60,669 nt of DNA from ATM1 sp003577165 (lineage in GTDB: Bacteria; Armatimonadota; Fimbriimonadia; Fimbriimonadales; ATM1), in NCBI GenBank assembly GCA_030263715.1, contig SZPM01000015.1, positions 1 through 60,669 on the forward strand, in the 5' to 3' direction. The position numbers were made by a program, and so were the translations under genes. Each line of letters begins with the position of its first letter. The first letter of the stretch is position 1. The notes under the pieces were generated by a model. That model was not told the DNA's origin. It made no database searches and was given only the letters and a program-made list of their open reading frames with translations. Positions 1 to 8,568 of this stretch are shown here, one piece after another.

Positions 1-1
1 C

Positions 2-970
2 CTCGTAGCCTCGGACGTCCAAGAACTGTTCGCTGCGCTGCGCACCCTTCGCTCGGAGGGCGTGGGCGTGTTGTACGTGTCTCACTTTCTCGATGAGATT
101 TCCGAGATTTGTGATCGTGTTACGGTGCTGCGAGACGGACGTGTGACGGGCGATGGCGATCCGGAGAGCCTCGGAACGGGCGAGATCGTTCGCATGATGG
201 TCGGGCGCGAGATCGAGGATCTGTACGTTCGCTCGGACCGCCGACCCGGGGAAGTGCTTTTGTCGGCCGAAGACCTTCGGGGCGCGCGGCTTCCGACGAG
301 CGCGAGCCTCGAGGTGAGGCGTGGAGAGGTACTCGGCATCGCGGGACTCAACGGCGCGGGCAGGACGGAGTTCATTCGCGCGCTGTTCGGGCTCGATCCG
401 ATTCGGAGCGGTCGAATTCGGGTCGGAAGTTACCTGGGTTGGTCGCCCCCCCGCGACCGTTGGGAGCAGGGCGTTGGACTGGTTAGCGAAGATCGAAAAG
501 AGGAGGGACTCGCGATCAACTTGACGATCTCAGAGAACATCACTTTGCCGCGAGTGAATCGATTCTCGCGGTGGGGTTGGCTCTCGAGCGCGCGGCGAAA
601 GGCGGCCGCCGAACGCTGGGTCGCGGATCTCGGCATCAAGTGCGCTAGCACAGAGCAATCGGTGTCGGAACTGTCCGGCGGGAATCAGCAGAAAGTGGCG
701 ATCGCAAGGCTGCTCGATCTCGACGCCGACCTTTTACTGCTGGATGAGCCGACGCGAGGCATTGACGTGGCGAGCAAGCGGCTCGTGTACGAGATCATCG
801 ATCGCGCCGCGACGGGTGGAAAGGCCGTGGTGATGGTGAGCAGTTACCTGCCGGAACTGCTCGGCGTTTGCGACAGGATCGCTGTCATGTGCAGGGGCAG
901 GCTCGGCGTGCCGCGAGACGCACGGAGCGCTTCTGAGCATGATCTGATGGAGGAGGCAGTCGGCGCATGA
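2..970 (+). CDS. Sugar ABC transporter ATP-binding protein, RbsA-like (5' end cut by window)
   Basis: C-terminal part of a two-domain ATPase that would power import of a sugar or nucleoside. The reading frame is open to the first base of the window, so the true start lies upstream. The first visible residues (LYVSHFLDEI) are the end of the first ATPase domain. The second domain has the degenerate P-loop GLNGAGRTEF, the signature LSGGNQQKVAIARLL and the Walker B LLLLDEPTRGIDV. The GGNQQK signature and the degenerate second P-loop are typical of the RbsA/MglA/XylG family. It overlaps the downstream permease by 4 nt (ATGA). The substrate cannot be told from the sequence, and no adjacent substrate-binding protein is visible. 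Confidence 0.93.
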   Translation, partial: LVASDVQELFAALRTLRSEGVGVLYVSHFLDEISEICDRVTVLRDGRVTGDGDPESLGTGEIVRMMVGREIEDLYVRSDRRPGEVLLSAEDLRGARLPTSASLEVRRGEVLGIAGLNGAGRTEFIRALFGLDPIRSGRIRVGSYLGWSPPRDRWEQGVGLVSEDRKEEGLAINLTISENITLPRVNRFSRWGWLSSARRKAAAERWVADLGIKCASTEQSVSELSGGNQQKVAIARLLDLDADLLLLDEPTRGIDVASKRLVYEIIDRAATGGKAVVMVSSYLPELLGVCDRIAVMCRGRLGVPRDARSASEHDLMEEAVGA

Positions 971-1938
971 GTCGCGCATTCGCGAGGATGAGGGGCCTCT
1001 CGAATGTGCTCGGGCTGCTGATCGCGCTCGCCGCGATCTTCGCGCTCTTCAGCGCGTTGAGGCCCGACACGTTTCCGCAGATGAAGAACGTGGAGACGAT
1101 CGCGCGCCAAACGGCCATCGTCGCAACGGCGACCATTGGGATGACATTTATCATCGTCAGCGGCGGGATTGATCTTGCCGTCGGATCAGTCGTCGCTTTG
1201 GCGACCGTCGTGATGGCCGTGGCTTTGCGCGCGGGCGCCCCCCCGATGGTGGCGCTCCTGCTGGGAGTGGCGACGGGAGTTCTGTCCGGCTGCGTGACGG
1301 GTGCGTTCGTTTCGAAGCTGCGAATCCAGCCCTTCATCGTCACGCTTGGGATATTTTTGATCGCGCGGGGACTCGCAAAGGGGGTCGCTGCTGAGCAGAC
1401 CGTGCATGTCGAAACGACGTGGATTCGCAGCCTACTCGCCGTTCTTTCGCCGGACAAGAAGTGGATGATTCTCCCCCCCGGAGTGTGGGCCATGCTGGCG
1501 CTCGCTGTGTTGATGGCGGCCGTGCTTCGTCACACCACGTTTGGCCGACACGTCGTGGCGGTTGGCTCAAACGAGTCAGCGGCTCGATTGTGCGGCGTGC
1601 CAGTTGGCCGCGTGAAATTCCTGGTGTATGTGCTGGGTGGCGTGTTCACTGGCCTCGCGGGTGTGATGATGTTTTCCCGCATCACCGTGGGCGACCCGAC
1701 TGTTGCGATGGGGCTCGAATTGGAAGTGATCGCAGCAGCCGTGATCGGCGGCGCGAGCCTGTCAGGGGGCCAGGGAACGATCTTGGGGAGCCTGCTTGGC
1801 GCACTCATCATGCGTACGATCTCCTCTGGATGCTCGCAATGTGAACTCCCGAACTGGGTTCAGGAGATCGTGACCGGGGCCATAATCGTAGGAGCCGTGC
1901 TTCTCGACAGACTCCGACTCTCACGGCGGGGCGCCTGA
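967..1938 (+). CDS. Sugar ABC transporter permease, RbsC-like
   Basis: Integral membrane subunit of 323 residues, the usual length for BPD_transp_2 (RbsC/XylH-type) permeases. Hydrophobic segments alternate throughout, with the family's GGIDLAVGS motif at about residue 65 and the conserved AAVIGGASLSGGQGT segment near residue 255. It starts inside the stop codon of the upstream ATPase gene (ATGA overlap), so the two are translationally coupled and form one importer. The substrate is probably a sugar or nucleoside; this is inferred from the family. Confidence 0.93.
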   Translation: MSRAFARMRGLSNVLGLLIALAAIFALFSALRPDTFPQMKNVETIARQTAIVATATIGMTFIIVSGGIDLAVGSVVALATVVMAVALRAGAPPMVALLLGVATGVLSGCVTGAFVSKLRIQPFIVTLGIFLIARGLAKGVAAEQTVHVETTWIRSLLAVLSPDKKWMILPPGVWAMLALAVLMAAVLRHTTFGRHVVAVGSNESAARLCGVPVGRVKFLVYVLGGVFTGLAGVMMFSRITVGDPTVAMGLELEVIAAAVIGGASLSGGQGTILGSLLGALIMRTISSGCSQCELPNWVQEIVTGAIIVGAVLLDRLRLSRRGA

Positions 1939-2004
1939 GAGCAGAACTTCCGAGCAGCCGGTTTCCGTCTTACAAAGGCGGTGTTGGGATCGGAGGGAAT
2001 TGGC

Positions 2005-3594
2005 ATGAACGGGATTTCCAGTAGGTTTGCGGGAGTGATCGCCCTGGCCGCGATGGTCAGCGCGGCTTCGGCTCAGTTCACATCGGATAAGGTGGCGCTG
2101 CGCGCGCACATCAACTTGACGCAATTGCAGGCCGCGAATGGGAACAGCTGTTGGGGATACGTTTCGCCCTCAGGCCGAGAGTATGCGCTGATGGGCTGCA
2201 GCAACAAGATCGCCTTCGTCGAGATCACCGATCCGGCCAACCCTGTCTACTTTGCGAGCATCCCGCATACGTCTTCCCTGTGGGCTGATGTGAAGGTTTA
2301 CGGGAACTACGCGTACGTCGTGTCGGAAGCGAGCGGAGTCGGAATTCAAGTGATCGATCTTTCCGATATCGACAATCACGACGTGACGCTGGTTCGAACG
2401 ATCACGAATCCTGGACGCAGCCACAACGTCGCGGTCGACACGGTCAGCGGCTACCTTTACACTTGCGGCTCGAATGAGGGTTCCGGAACAACGATGTGCT
2501 TCAGCCTCGCGAATCCAGCGAATCCGGTGCGCGTCGGCCCGAATTCGATGACTCCGACGTACCAGCACGACATCATGCCGTACACCTACACTTCTGGGCC
2601 GTACGCCGGGCGCCAAGTTCTGTTCGGATCGAGCACGAGCCGCGGGATCGAGATTTACGACGTCACGAACAAGAACAGCCCGTTCCTCATCAAGCGGGTG
2701 CCGTACCCGAATATCGGTTACTGCCACCAGGCGTGGCTCAGCCGGGATGAGAAGTATCTTTATGTGGACGATGAATTCGACGAGGAGGAACTCAACGTTC
2801 CGACGCGGACGATCGTCATCGACGTATCGAGCCTGGAGACCGCGTTCTTCGTTCGGACGTTCTCCAGCGGAATGCCTTCAACAGATCACAACCAGTATCA
2901 GATTCACGGTTTCCTGTATCAAGCGAACTACACCTCTGGCCTGAGAATTTTCGACACAAACGACAATCCGACTAATCCGGTGCAGGTCGGCTGGTTCGAC
3001 ACCTATCCCGCCAACAACCAGGTCGGATACCACGGAGCGTGGAACACCTATCCCTTCTTCCCGAGCGGCGTCGTGATCGTGAGCGACATCGAGGGCGGGT
3101 TGTTCATCCTCGATCCCGGCGAGGCGGTGACGCGCGTCGTGAGTCCTGATGTGATGAACATCCTGCGCGGCGCGCTGCTGTCCGGCGGCTTGAATGAGTT
3201 AAAGCAGAGCGACAATCAGTATGTGAAAATTCGACGGGGCGTGGGTGCAAGTCCGAGCGATCCACCTCTTCAGGTGCTGTTCGAATCCGTCGCTCCCTCC
3301 GAGTCGCCGCATATGTTCACGTTCGCACTGGAGGCGTCAGTGAACACTCCCGGTCTCGCGCAGCGCATCGAACTGTTCAACTTCGCGACCAACAGTTGGG
3401 AAACTTTGGATTCGCAAACCGCTTCCACCACGGACGCGACGCGCGTGGTGAACATCGCGTCGAATCGGAGCGCGTATGTGGAGCCGGGGACGCGGAAGGT
3501 CAGGGCCAAGGTGTCCTATTCCGCTGTTGGACCGACTTCGGGCGCATCGTGGGTAGCGCAGATCGATCGCGTGACGTGGACCCTGCGCCCGTAG
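2005..3594 (+). CDS. Secreted choice-of-anchor B / LVIVD-repeat protein
   Basis: Exported protein of 529 residues with a signal peptide (MNGISSRFAGVIALAAMVSA, cleavage after about ASA). The ATG at 2005 is preferred over a GTG at 1981 because GGAGGG lies 7 nt before it and the signal peptide begins there. Residues about 30-380 contain LVIVD-type beta-propeller repeats (IQVIDLSD, IEIYDVTN, LRIFDTND, GLFILDP), as in choice-of-anchor B family proteins. The last 150 residues form a separate domain that I do not recognise. It is probably a surface or periplasmic propeller of unknown ligand. It converges with the cytochrome gene, with only 3 nt between the two stops. Confidence 0.8.
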   Translation: MNGISSRFAGVIALAAMVSAASAQFTSDKVALRAHINLTQLQAANGNSCWGYVSPSGREYALMGCSNKIAFVEITDPANPVYFASIPHTSSLWADVKVYGNYAYVVSEASGVGIQVIDLSDIDNHDVTLVRTITNPGRSHNVAVDTVSGYLYTCGSNEGSGTTMCFSLANPANPVRVGPNSMTPTYQHDIMPYTYTSGPYAGRQVLFGSSTSRGIEIYDVTNKNSPFLIKRVPYPNIGYCHQAWLSRDEKYLYVDDEFDEEELNVPTRTIVIDVSSLETAFFVRTFSSGMPSTDHNQYQIHGFLYQANYTSGLRIFDTNDNPTNPVQVGWFDTYPANNQVGYHGAWNTYPFFPSGVVIVSDIEGGLFILDPGEAVTRVVSPDVMNILRGALLSGGLNELKQSDNQYVKIRRGVGASPSDPPLQVLFESVAPSESPHMFTFALEASVNTPGLAQRIELFNFATNSWETLDSQTASTTDATRVVNIASNRSAYVEPGTRKVRAKVSYSAVGPTSGASWVAQIDRVTWTLRP

Positions 3595-3597
3595 AGT

Positions 3598-4851
3598 TTA
3601 CTGGCGAGCGGGGGCGACGAGCACCCACCAGCGGAAGACCTCGTGTTCCATGCCGCGGCCCGAGTAGAGGGGCTTCGTCGGCGTCGCGAGATCTTGGCGG
3701 TGGTGACGGAAGTTGTCGTACGTCGTCGATGCGATGATCCGCGATCCGGCGGGCACCCGAACGGGCGATGCGAGGTTGTACGCCCCACCCCAATACATAT
3801 CCCAAGACGGGATGAGGACGATGTTCTTGGGTTCTCCGTCGGGCGGAACGAGAATGCACTTCGCCATCGTCGCTTGGTATCTCGCTTCCGGCTGAGCGGC
3901 GAAGACGTCGATTGCCTTGTCAGTCGTCCACGGATCGCTCAGTTCGAGGGATACCGCTGGTGGGATTTCGAAGTACTCCCTTCCGAAACGCAGCCAGGTC
4001 GCGCGTCTCGTGCCGGGCGAAGTCGCGAGGTGGAAGCCCAACCGCACGGAGGCGTCCTCCGGTTTGCCGGTGGGGTAGTAGAGCACTTGAACGACCAACT
4101 TCGCGCGCGGGGGGATGCGGATCGCAGCGTCGTCGAGTAGCAACGGGTTGTAACCGGGCGCCCACGCCGCCAACATCTCGATGCCGTCTCCATAGAGGCT
4201 GCCGAATGTCGAAATAGGCTTGCCGGTGGAGACGGCCTCGTCCCACAGCGCGCCGTTCATGTCGCAGAAGACGATCACCTGGCGCACGGCGCGTTTGGCG
4301 GCAGGCAGAGCCTCGAAGCCGCGCACCAAAAGTTCGCGGTCGTTGTCCATTTCGATCGGGTACGCGTTCCAGTACGCCCCCCCCTCGGCGGACGTCGTGA
4401 ATCCGGAGCCGGCCCGAATTTCTGTCTGAGGCTCTCCGAGTCGCCAAGACGAAGGGAAGTCGGGGGGCGCAATCCTGCTTTCTGGTCGGCCTTCGGGAAG
4501 GGATGCGCGAACCCAGCGCTGGAGGGCGACGAGTTCCTCGTCCGTTAACTTTGGCTCGGTGATGATCGTCCCGAAATCCGATTCGCCTCTTGTCGGTGGC
4601 ATCGCGCGTCGCATCGTCACGGTGAGAACGAGATCGTATCGCTTTCGAACGTCCTCGTAACTCACGAGAGGAAACGGAGCGACGCCCCCCTCGTGATGGC
4701 ATGGCGCACACTTCCGGATGAGAATGGGAGCGATCCGCTCATTGAAGGTCGGGGGGGTTTGTCCGGTCTGCGCCTTGATTCCGACGAGCGCCGCGAGGGC
4801 GGTGAACGACACAGGAAGCACGGAACTCCAGAGAGGCCGACGGTCGTCCAT
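3598..4851 (-). CDS. Exported c-type cytochrome with copper monooxygenase-like C-terminal half
   Basis: Protein of up to 417 residues with an N-terminal hydrophobic segment and a single heme c site CAPCH near residue 42, in the context IAPILIRKCAPCHHEGGVAP. A tryptophan-rich region follows (LTDEELVALQRWV, then WRLGEPQTEI). This order matches the cytochrome/ascorbate-dependent monooxygenase-like proteins of acidobacteria and planctomycetes, which are often fused to or next to a redoxin domain. The ATG at 4851 leaves 11 nt to the divergent redoxin gene. An in-frame GTG at 4821, with GGAG 5 nt before it, would give a shorter signal peptide and is a real alternative. An oxidative function outside the cytoplasm is inferred. 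Confidence 0.75.
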   Translation of the reverse strand: MDDRRPLWSSVLPVSFTALAALVGIKAQTGQTPPTFNERIAPILIRKCAPCHHEGGVAPFPLVSYEDVRKRYDLVLTVTMRRAMPPTRGESDFGTIITEPKLTDEELVALQRWVRASLPEGRPESRIAPPDFPSSWRLGEPQTEIRAGSGFTTSAEGGAYWNAYPIEMDNDRELLVRGFEALPAAKRAVRQVIVFCDMNGALWDEAVSTGKPISTFGSLYGDGIEMLAAWAPGYNPLLLDDAAIRIPPRAKLVVQVLYYPTGKPEDASVRLGFHLATSPGTRRATWLRFGREYFEIPPAVSLELSDPWTTDKAIDVFAAQPEARYQATMAKCILVPPDGEPKNIVLIPSWDMYWGGAYNLASPVRVPAGSRIIASTTYDNFRHHRQDLATPTKPLYSGRGMEHEVFRWWVLVAPARQ

Positions 4852-4862
4852 ACTGATACAAG

Positions 4863-5447
4863 GTGTTTACCGGAATTCTCGCTCTCGTCGCCCTGGGCTC
4901 ATGCCTTGCTCAGGCGAAGCCGTTTCCTGACAAAGCGCTCGGCCTGACTTCCGTCAGGGCGCTCGATGGGTCGGCGGTGAACATTCGCGCCGAACTGCCC
5001 TCCTGCTTTTTCTTCATAACGGTCGATTGCCCGATCGCGAACCGGTACGCGCCTGAGATCTCGCGGATCGTCAAGGAGTATTCGCGTCGTCAGGTGGATT
5101 TCTATATCGTATATGTGGATCCGGCGCACGGAGTCGAAGCTGTGGAGAAGCACGCACGGGAGTTTGGGCTGAAGGCGACGATCGTGCGTGATGTCAAGCA
5201 TGAAGTCGTTCGCAAGGTGTTCGCCTCGATTACTCCTGAGGTGGCGGTCGTTCGAGGAGACGCCCTGCTTTATCGCGGGCGGATTGACGGGTCATACGTC
5301 GAGCACGGACCACCCGTAAGGACCCCGTATCGAAAGGACTTGCGAATCGCGCTGGACGAACTTCTCGGAGGGGGGAAGGTGACGGTGAAAGAGACGACGG
5401 CAGTCGGCTGTCCTATTCCGCCGGTTGGAGCCGAGCCTCGAACCTGA
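4863..5447 (+). CDS. Exported redoxin (thioredoxin-fold) protein
   Basis: Protein of 194 residues with an apparent signal peptide (MFTGILALVALGSCLAQA) from a GTG start. The thioredoxin-fold core follows, with one conserved cysteine in FFITVDCPIANRYAPEI near residue 54 and the strand YIVYVDPAHG. The DCPI(A/S)NRYAPE signature is typical of the redoxin domain found together with cytochrome/monooxygenase modules, and here that partner is the divergent neighbour. No Shine-Dalgarno sequence is visible; CATACT (4849-4854) lies 8 nt before the start, which suggests a leaderless message. Its 3' end overlaps the convergent methyltransferase gene by 35 nt. Confidence 0.75.
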   Translation: MFTGILALVALGSCLAQAKPFPDKALGLTSVRALDGSAVNIRAELPSCFFFITVDCPIANRYAPEISRIVKEYSRRQVDFYIVYVDPAHGVEAVEKHAREFGLKATIVRDVKHEVVRKVFASITPEVAVVRGDALLYRGRIDGSYVEHGPPVRTPYRKDLRIALDELLGGGKVTVKETTAVGCPIPPVGAEPRT

Positions 5448-6282
5448 TGCCGGGAGCGTTCGCAAACCGGGATCTCATCACGTCGTAGGCGTCTTTCGAG
5501 CAGTCGACGAGCAGGAACCTGCGCCCCAACTCGAGGGCGGCTGCGCCCGCAGTGCCACTCCCCGCGAAGAAGTCGAGGACGATGCCGTCGGGCGGGCAGG
5601 ATGCCGCAATCATGCGCTTCAAGATCGCGACGGGCTTCTGCGTTGGATATCCGGTCTTTTCCTTACCGGTCGGGGACACGATCGTGTGCCACCACGTGTC
5701 TGTCGGGGTCTTGCCGCGTTCTCTCTTTTCCTCCGTGACCAGGCTCGGCGCCATGTAGGGGATCCTCTCAACTTCGTCGAGCGAAAAGTAGTAGTTCTTT
5801 GGGTCCTTGACGTAAAGAAAGATGTTGTCGTGCTTGGTAGGCCAGCGTTTCGTTGCGCGACCGCCGTAATCGTATGCCCAGATGATCTCATTCAGAAAGC
5901 TATCGCGGCCGAAGATTTCGTCGAGCAGAATCTTGCAGTAGTGCGCTTCGCGATAGTCTATGTGAAAGTAGAGGCTTCCGTGCGAGGCGAGCACGCGCTT
6001 CGCCTCCAAGAGCCGGGGCTGCAAGAAGCCGAGATAGTCGTCGAAGGAGTCGTCATAAGACCTCGATGAGACGACCTTGCTTTCGTACTTCTTTCCCTTG
6101 AAACCGGTCCTGCCTCCCGATTCCGATTCGCGGGTTTCGATTGCGTCGAGACTGCGCGGCGACCCTGTGTTGAAGGGAGGGTCTATGTAGATCAGATCAA
6201 TGCTTGCGTCCGGAAGATCGCGAAGAAGATGGAGGTTCTCTCCGAGCAGTACAAGTCCGCGCTCGATTTCGGAGAGTTGCAT
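5413..6282 (-). CDS. Site-specific DNA methyltransferase (orphan, beta-type motif order)
   Basis: S-adenosylmethionine-dependent DNA methylase. The catalytic motif IV DLIYIDPPFNTGS comes near the N terminus and the SAM-binding motif I VLDFFAGSGTAG near the C terminus, preceded by YPTQKPVAILKRMI. This IV-before-I order is the beta group, covering N6-adenine and N4-cytosine enzymes. I start it at the ATG at 6282 (MQLSEIERGLVLLG), which matches the usual N terminus. An ATG at 6354 adds 24 residues but overlaps the divergent start codon of the DUF6941 gene. No restriction endonuclease is adjacent, so it is an orphan methylase, perhaps regulatory. The target site is unknown. Confidence 0.85.
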   Translation of the reverse strand: MQLSEIERGLVLLGENLHLLRDLPDASIDLIYIDPPFNTGSPRSLDAIETRESESGGRTGFKGKKYESKVVSSRSYDDSFDDYLGFLQPRLLEAKRVLASHGSLYFHIDYREAHYCKILLDEIFGRDSFLNEIIWAYDYGGRATKRWPTKHDNIFLYVKDPKNYYFSLDEVERIPYMAPSLVTEEKRERGKTPTDTWWHTIVSPTGKEKTGYPTQKPVAILKRMIAASCPPDGIVLDFFAGSGTAGAAALELGRRFLLVDCSKDAYDVMRSRFANAPGIRFEARLQPAE

Positions 6283-6352
6283 CGCGGGCAATGTACCCTC
6301 GGCAAGGCACGCGGAAGGTTGGGGCGTGGGGCCATTCGTGTCAAGATGGGCC

Positions 6353-6769
6353 ATGCGGGTGCTGCTGCTGAAGTTCTGCGATTACGCCTGCCGGGTGGAC
6401 GGTGCGAAGGGGTCCGTCATCGGAATGTTCGACACGATCGGCGGGCCGGAGTTCCCCCTCACGCATCCGACTTTCTTCATCACCGCCGAGTTCGAATTCG
6501 AGCCGTATGAGTCGGGCTCGACGGCGGAGGTGAAGATGATCCTGATTGACGAGGACGGCAAGCAGTTAATGGGGGTGGAAGGCGAGTTCGTGATTCCGAG
6601 GAGCATCGAAGGCCGGCCCGTGACTCTCTTCGAGATGTTCCGCATCGACGGGCTCACATTTCCCAGGCCCGGCCACTATCGGCTCGACGTCATCTACAAC
6701 GGTGAGCCGATAGCGGAGGCGCGGCTGGCGCTCATCCAAGGTCCGCATCCCGCCGGGCCGCCAAGATAG
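6353..6769 (+). CDS. DUF6941 family protein
   Basis: Cytosolic protein of 138 residues (MRVLLLKFCDYACRVDGAKG) with the DUF6941 pattern: an early CDYA segment, then alternating beta strands with hydrophobic periodicity (FFITAEFEFEP, YRLDVIYNGEPI). No catalytic motif is visible and the family has no assigned function. The start is the ATG at 6353; its first two bases are shared, in antiparallel sense, with the longer candidate start of the methyltransferase (CATG palindrome). It lies 21 nt upstream of ftsY, but ftsY appears to have its own promoter in that gap. Confidence 0.75.
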   Translation: MRVLLLKFCDYACRVDGAKGSVIGMFDTIGGPEFPLTHPTFFITAEFEFEPYESGSTAEVKMILIDEDGKQLMGVEGEFVIPRSIEGRPVTLFEMFRIDGLTFPRPGHYRLDVIYNGEPIAEARLALIQGPHPAGPPR

Positions 6770-6776
6770 GGCGGGA

Positions 6777-6782
6777 TATACT
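6777..6782 (+). promoter_or_regulatory. Candidate -10 element for a leaderless ftsY message
   Basis: TATACT lies between the stop of the DUF6941 gene and ftsY, 8 nt before the ftsY ATG. No Shine-Dalgarno sequence separates it from the start, so transcription would begin at or next to the start codon. No clear -35 box is seen. Confidence 0.45.
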
Positions 6783-6790
6783 CGGCCCGC

Positions 6791-7672
6791 ATGCGCCTGG
6801 GCATCTTCCGCGGACTTCGAGATCGAATCGACCGGCTTTTCGGCAGGGGAGTCGTCGACGAGGCGCTGTTCGAAGAACTTGAAGAGGCGCTGCTTTCTGC
6901 GGATGTCGGAGTGACCACCACGCACGACATTCTCGACGCGCTTCGAGAACACGTGAAGAAGAACCGAGTCAAAAGCGCGGGTGACATACGATCCGAGTTG
7001 GCGGCTCAAATCTCGAGCCGACTGCAGGACGAAGCCGGAGAGCTCGCGATCTCGCCGAATCCGCCCACCGTGTACCTCTTCATCGGCGTGAACGGCGCAG
7101 GGAAGACGACGACCATCGCGAAGTTGGGGCACAGTTTAATCCAGGGAGGGAAGAAGGTGCTGTTCGCAGCAGGGGACACGTTTCGTGCCGCAGCGATCGA
7201 GCAGTTGGAGACTTGGGCGAAGCGAGTTGGTGCGGACTTCGTGCGCGGCGCGCCCGGGGGGGATTCTGCCGCGGTGATCTTCGACGCGATCACGGCCGCG
7301 AAGGCGCGCGGAGCGGACTACGTGCTCGCCGACACCGCTGGCAGGCAGCACACGAAAGCCTCGTTGATGAGCGAACTTTCAAAAGTCATCAAGGTCGCAG
7401 AAAAGGCGGCAGGAAGGCCGCCGGACGAGGTGCTGCTCGTATTGGATGGAAACACCGGCCAGAACGCGATCCGTCAAGCGGAAGAGTTCGCGAAAGCGGC
7501 GGGAGTCACTGGGGCAGTGATCACGAAGTTGGACGGAACCCCAAAGGGGGGGGCCGTCATCGGCGTCAAGGAGAAACTTGGCATTCCGGTGAAACTCGTC
7601 GGGCTCGGAGAACATCCTGGAGACCTTCGGGCGTTCGACCCGGAAGAATTCGCCCACGAACTGATCGGATGA
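6791..7672 (+). CDS. ftsY: Signal recognition particle receptor FtsY
   Basis: SRP receptor GTPase that docks the SRP-ribosome complex at the inner membrane. The 293 residues cover the N and G domains only; the acidic A domain of E. coli FtsY is absent, as in many bacteria. Motifs in order: P-loop GVNGAGKTTTIAKLG near residue 99, GDTFRAAAIEQL, the G3 segment DTAGRQ, G4 TKLDGTPKGG, and the C-terminal GLGEHPGDLRAFDPEEF that distinguishes FtsY from Ffh. It overlaps the downstream lipoprotein gene by 4 nt (ATGA). The -10-like TATACT 8 nt before the ATG and the lack of a ribosome site suggest leaderless translation. Confidence 0.97.
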   Translation: MRLGIFRGLRDRIDRLFGRGVVDEALFEELEEALLSADVGVTTTHDILDALREHVKKNRVKSAGDIRSELAAQISSRLQDEAGELAISPNPPTVYLFIGVNGAGKTTTIAKLGHSLIQGGKKVLFAAGDTFRAAAIEQLETWAKRVGADFVRGAPGGDSAAVIFDAITAAKARGADYVLADTAGRQHTKASLMSELSKVIKVAEKAAGRPPDEVLLVLDGNTGQNAIRQAEEFAKAAGVTGAVITKLDGTPKGGAVIGVKEKLGIPVKLVGLGEHPGDLRAFDPEEFAHELIG

Positions 7673-8568
7673 GGATCTGGATCGCACCCTTCTTTCTGCT
7701 CGTCGGATGTTCGGGCGTCACCGAACCGGCAAGTCCGCCTGTCTACGCGATGTTCGTGCCGGAGGGGGAGAGCGAGTGGCGGACGGAGGTCGGCGAGGGA
7801 TTCAAGGCCGGGGCCGCTCAGTTCGGAGAGAAGGCGATCCTCATCCCGTATTCGACCTCGCAATTGCGAACGGCGAAAGATAAGTTGGGCGACGTGCCGA
7901 GCCTTGATCACTTGGCGGTCACGGTCGTCGCCCTTGACAGCCAGGCTGCGGCCGAATTGGCGGAGGCGTTTACGGAAGCGGGGCGGCCCGTCGTCACCGT
8001 CGGGGTCGATGCCGCTGCGAGCGGCCGCGTGGCGACGGTCACCTTCGACTGCGATGCCATCGCAAAGCTCTGGAACATCCGTCGTGAGCAGACGACGCCG
8101 AACGCGAAGAACATCCTGTTCGTGTTCAGCGATGATCCGATTCCGAGGAAGATACTCGAGAGTGAGGTGTTTCGACGCTCGTCTGAGTGGAAGGAGTTTC
8201 GTCCGAAGTTTCTTTCGCTCGACGAGGTCGACGAAGAGTCGCTTGCGTGGGCGGACGCTGTCACGCCGGTCGGGGAGGTCGCCTACCTGGCGCTCAGGGA
8301 GCGCGGCGACAAGCCCCTGATTCCGGTCTCGTCGTGCGAGAGCGTTCTCCGGGACGCAGAAGGCGGAGCGATTGCAAACGCGATCACGCCCAACTACTTC
8401 GATCTCGGACTCCGGGCGTTTCGGCTTGCGAGAGAGCATTACGTGACCGCGGGTTTGGGAACCGTTGCCCTCGCGCTTCACCCGAACGAGGTCGATCAAG
8501 AGTCCGTGCAGATTTATCGCGATCGGCGGAGGCACGTTCCCGACATCGTGAGGAAGCCTCGCAAGTGA
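7669..8568 (+). CDS. Periplasmic sugar-binding-like lipoprotein
   Basis: Predicted lipoprotein of 299 residues: MRIWIAPFFLLVGC gives a short signal with lipobox LVGC. The rest resembles the type I periplasmic binding protein fold (RbsB/LacI-like, Peripla_BP_4): an early strand VYAMFVPEGESEWR, and GRPVVTVGVDAAASGRVATV, the usual ligand-pocket strand with an Asp. It starts inside the ftsY stop codon (ATGA) and overlaps the following DUF503 gene by 4 nt. It could supply the RbsA/RbsC-like importer at the window start, but the two loci are 5.7 kb apart and this is speculation. Confidence 0.7.
   Translation: MRIWIAPFFLLVGCSGVTEPASPPVYAMFVPEGESEWRTEVGEGFKAGAAQFGEKAILIPYSTSQLRTAKDKLGDVPSLDHLAVTVVALDSQAAAELAEAFTEAGRPVVTVGVDAAASGRVATVTFDCDAIAKLWNIRREQTTPNAKNILFVFSDDPIPRKILESEVFRRSSEWKEFRPKFLSLDEVDEESLAWADAVTPVGEVAYLALRERGDKPLIPVSSCESVLRDAEGGAIANAITPNYFDLGLRAFRLAREHYVTAGLGTVALALHPNEVDQESVQIYRDRRRHVPDIVRKPRK

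Noticed and set aside
5413..6354. Restriction-modification system
   Set aside because: Only a methyltransferase is present; neighbours are a redoxin and a DUF6941 protein, with no nuclease motif in them.
7213..7668. N-terminal extension of the lipoprotein gene into ftsY
   Set aside because: It would overlap ftsY out of frame; the ATG at 7669 begins a clear lipoprotein signal and overlaps the ftsY stop in the usual ATGA way.
7474..8535. Minus-strand open frame of about 350 codons across ftsY and the lipoprotein gene
   Set aside because: It is antisense to two convincing genes and its translation resembles no protein family.
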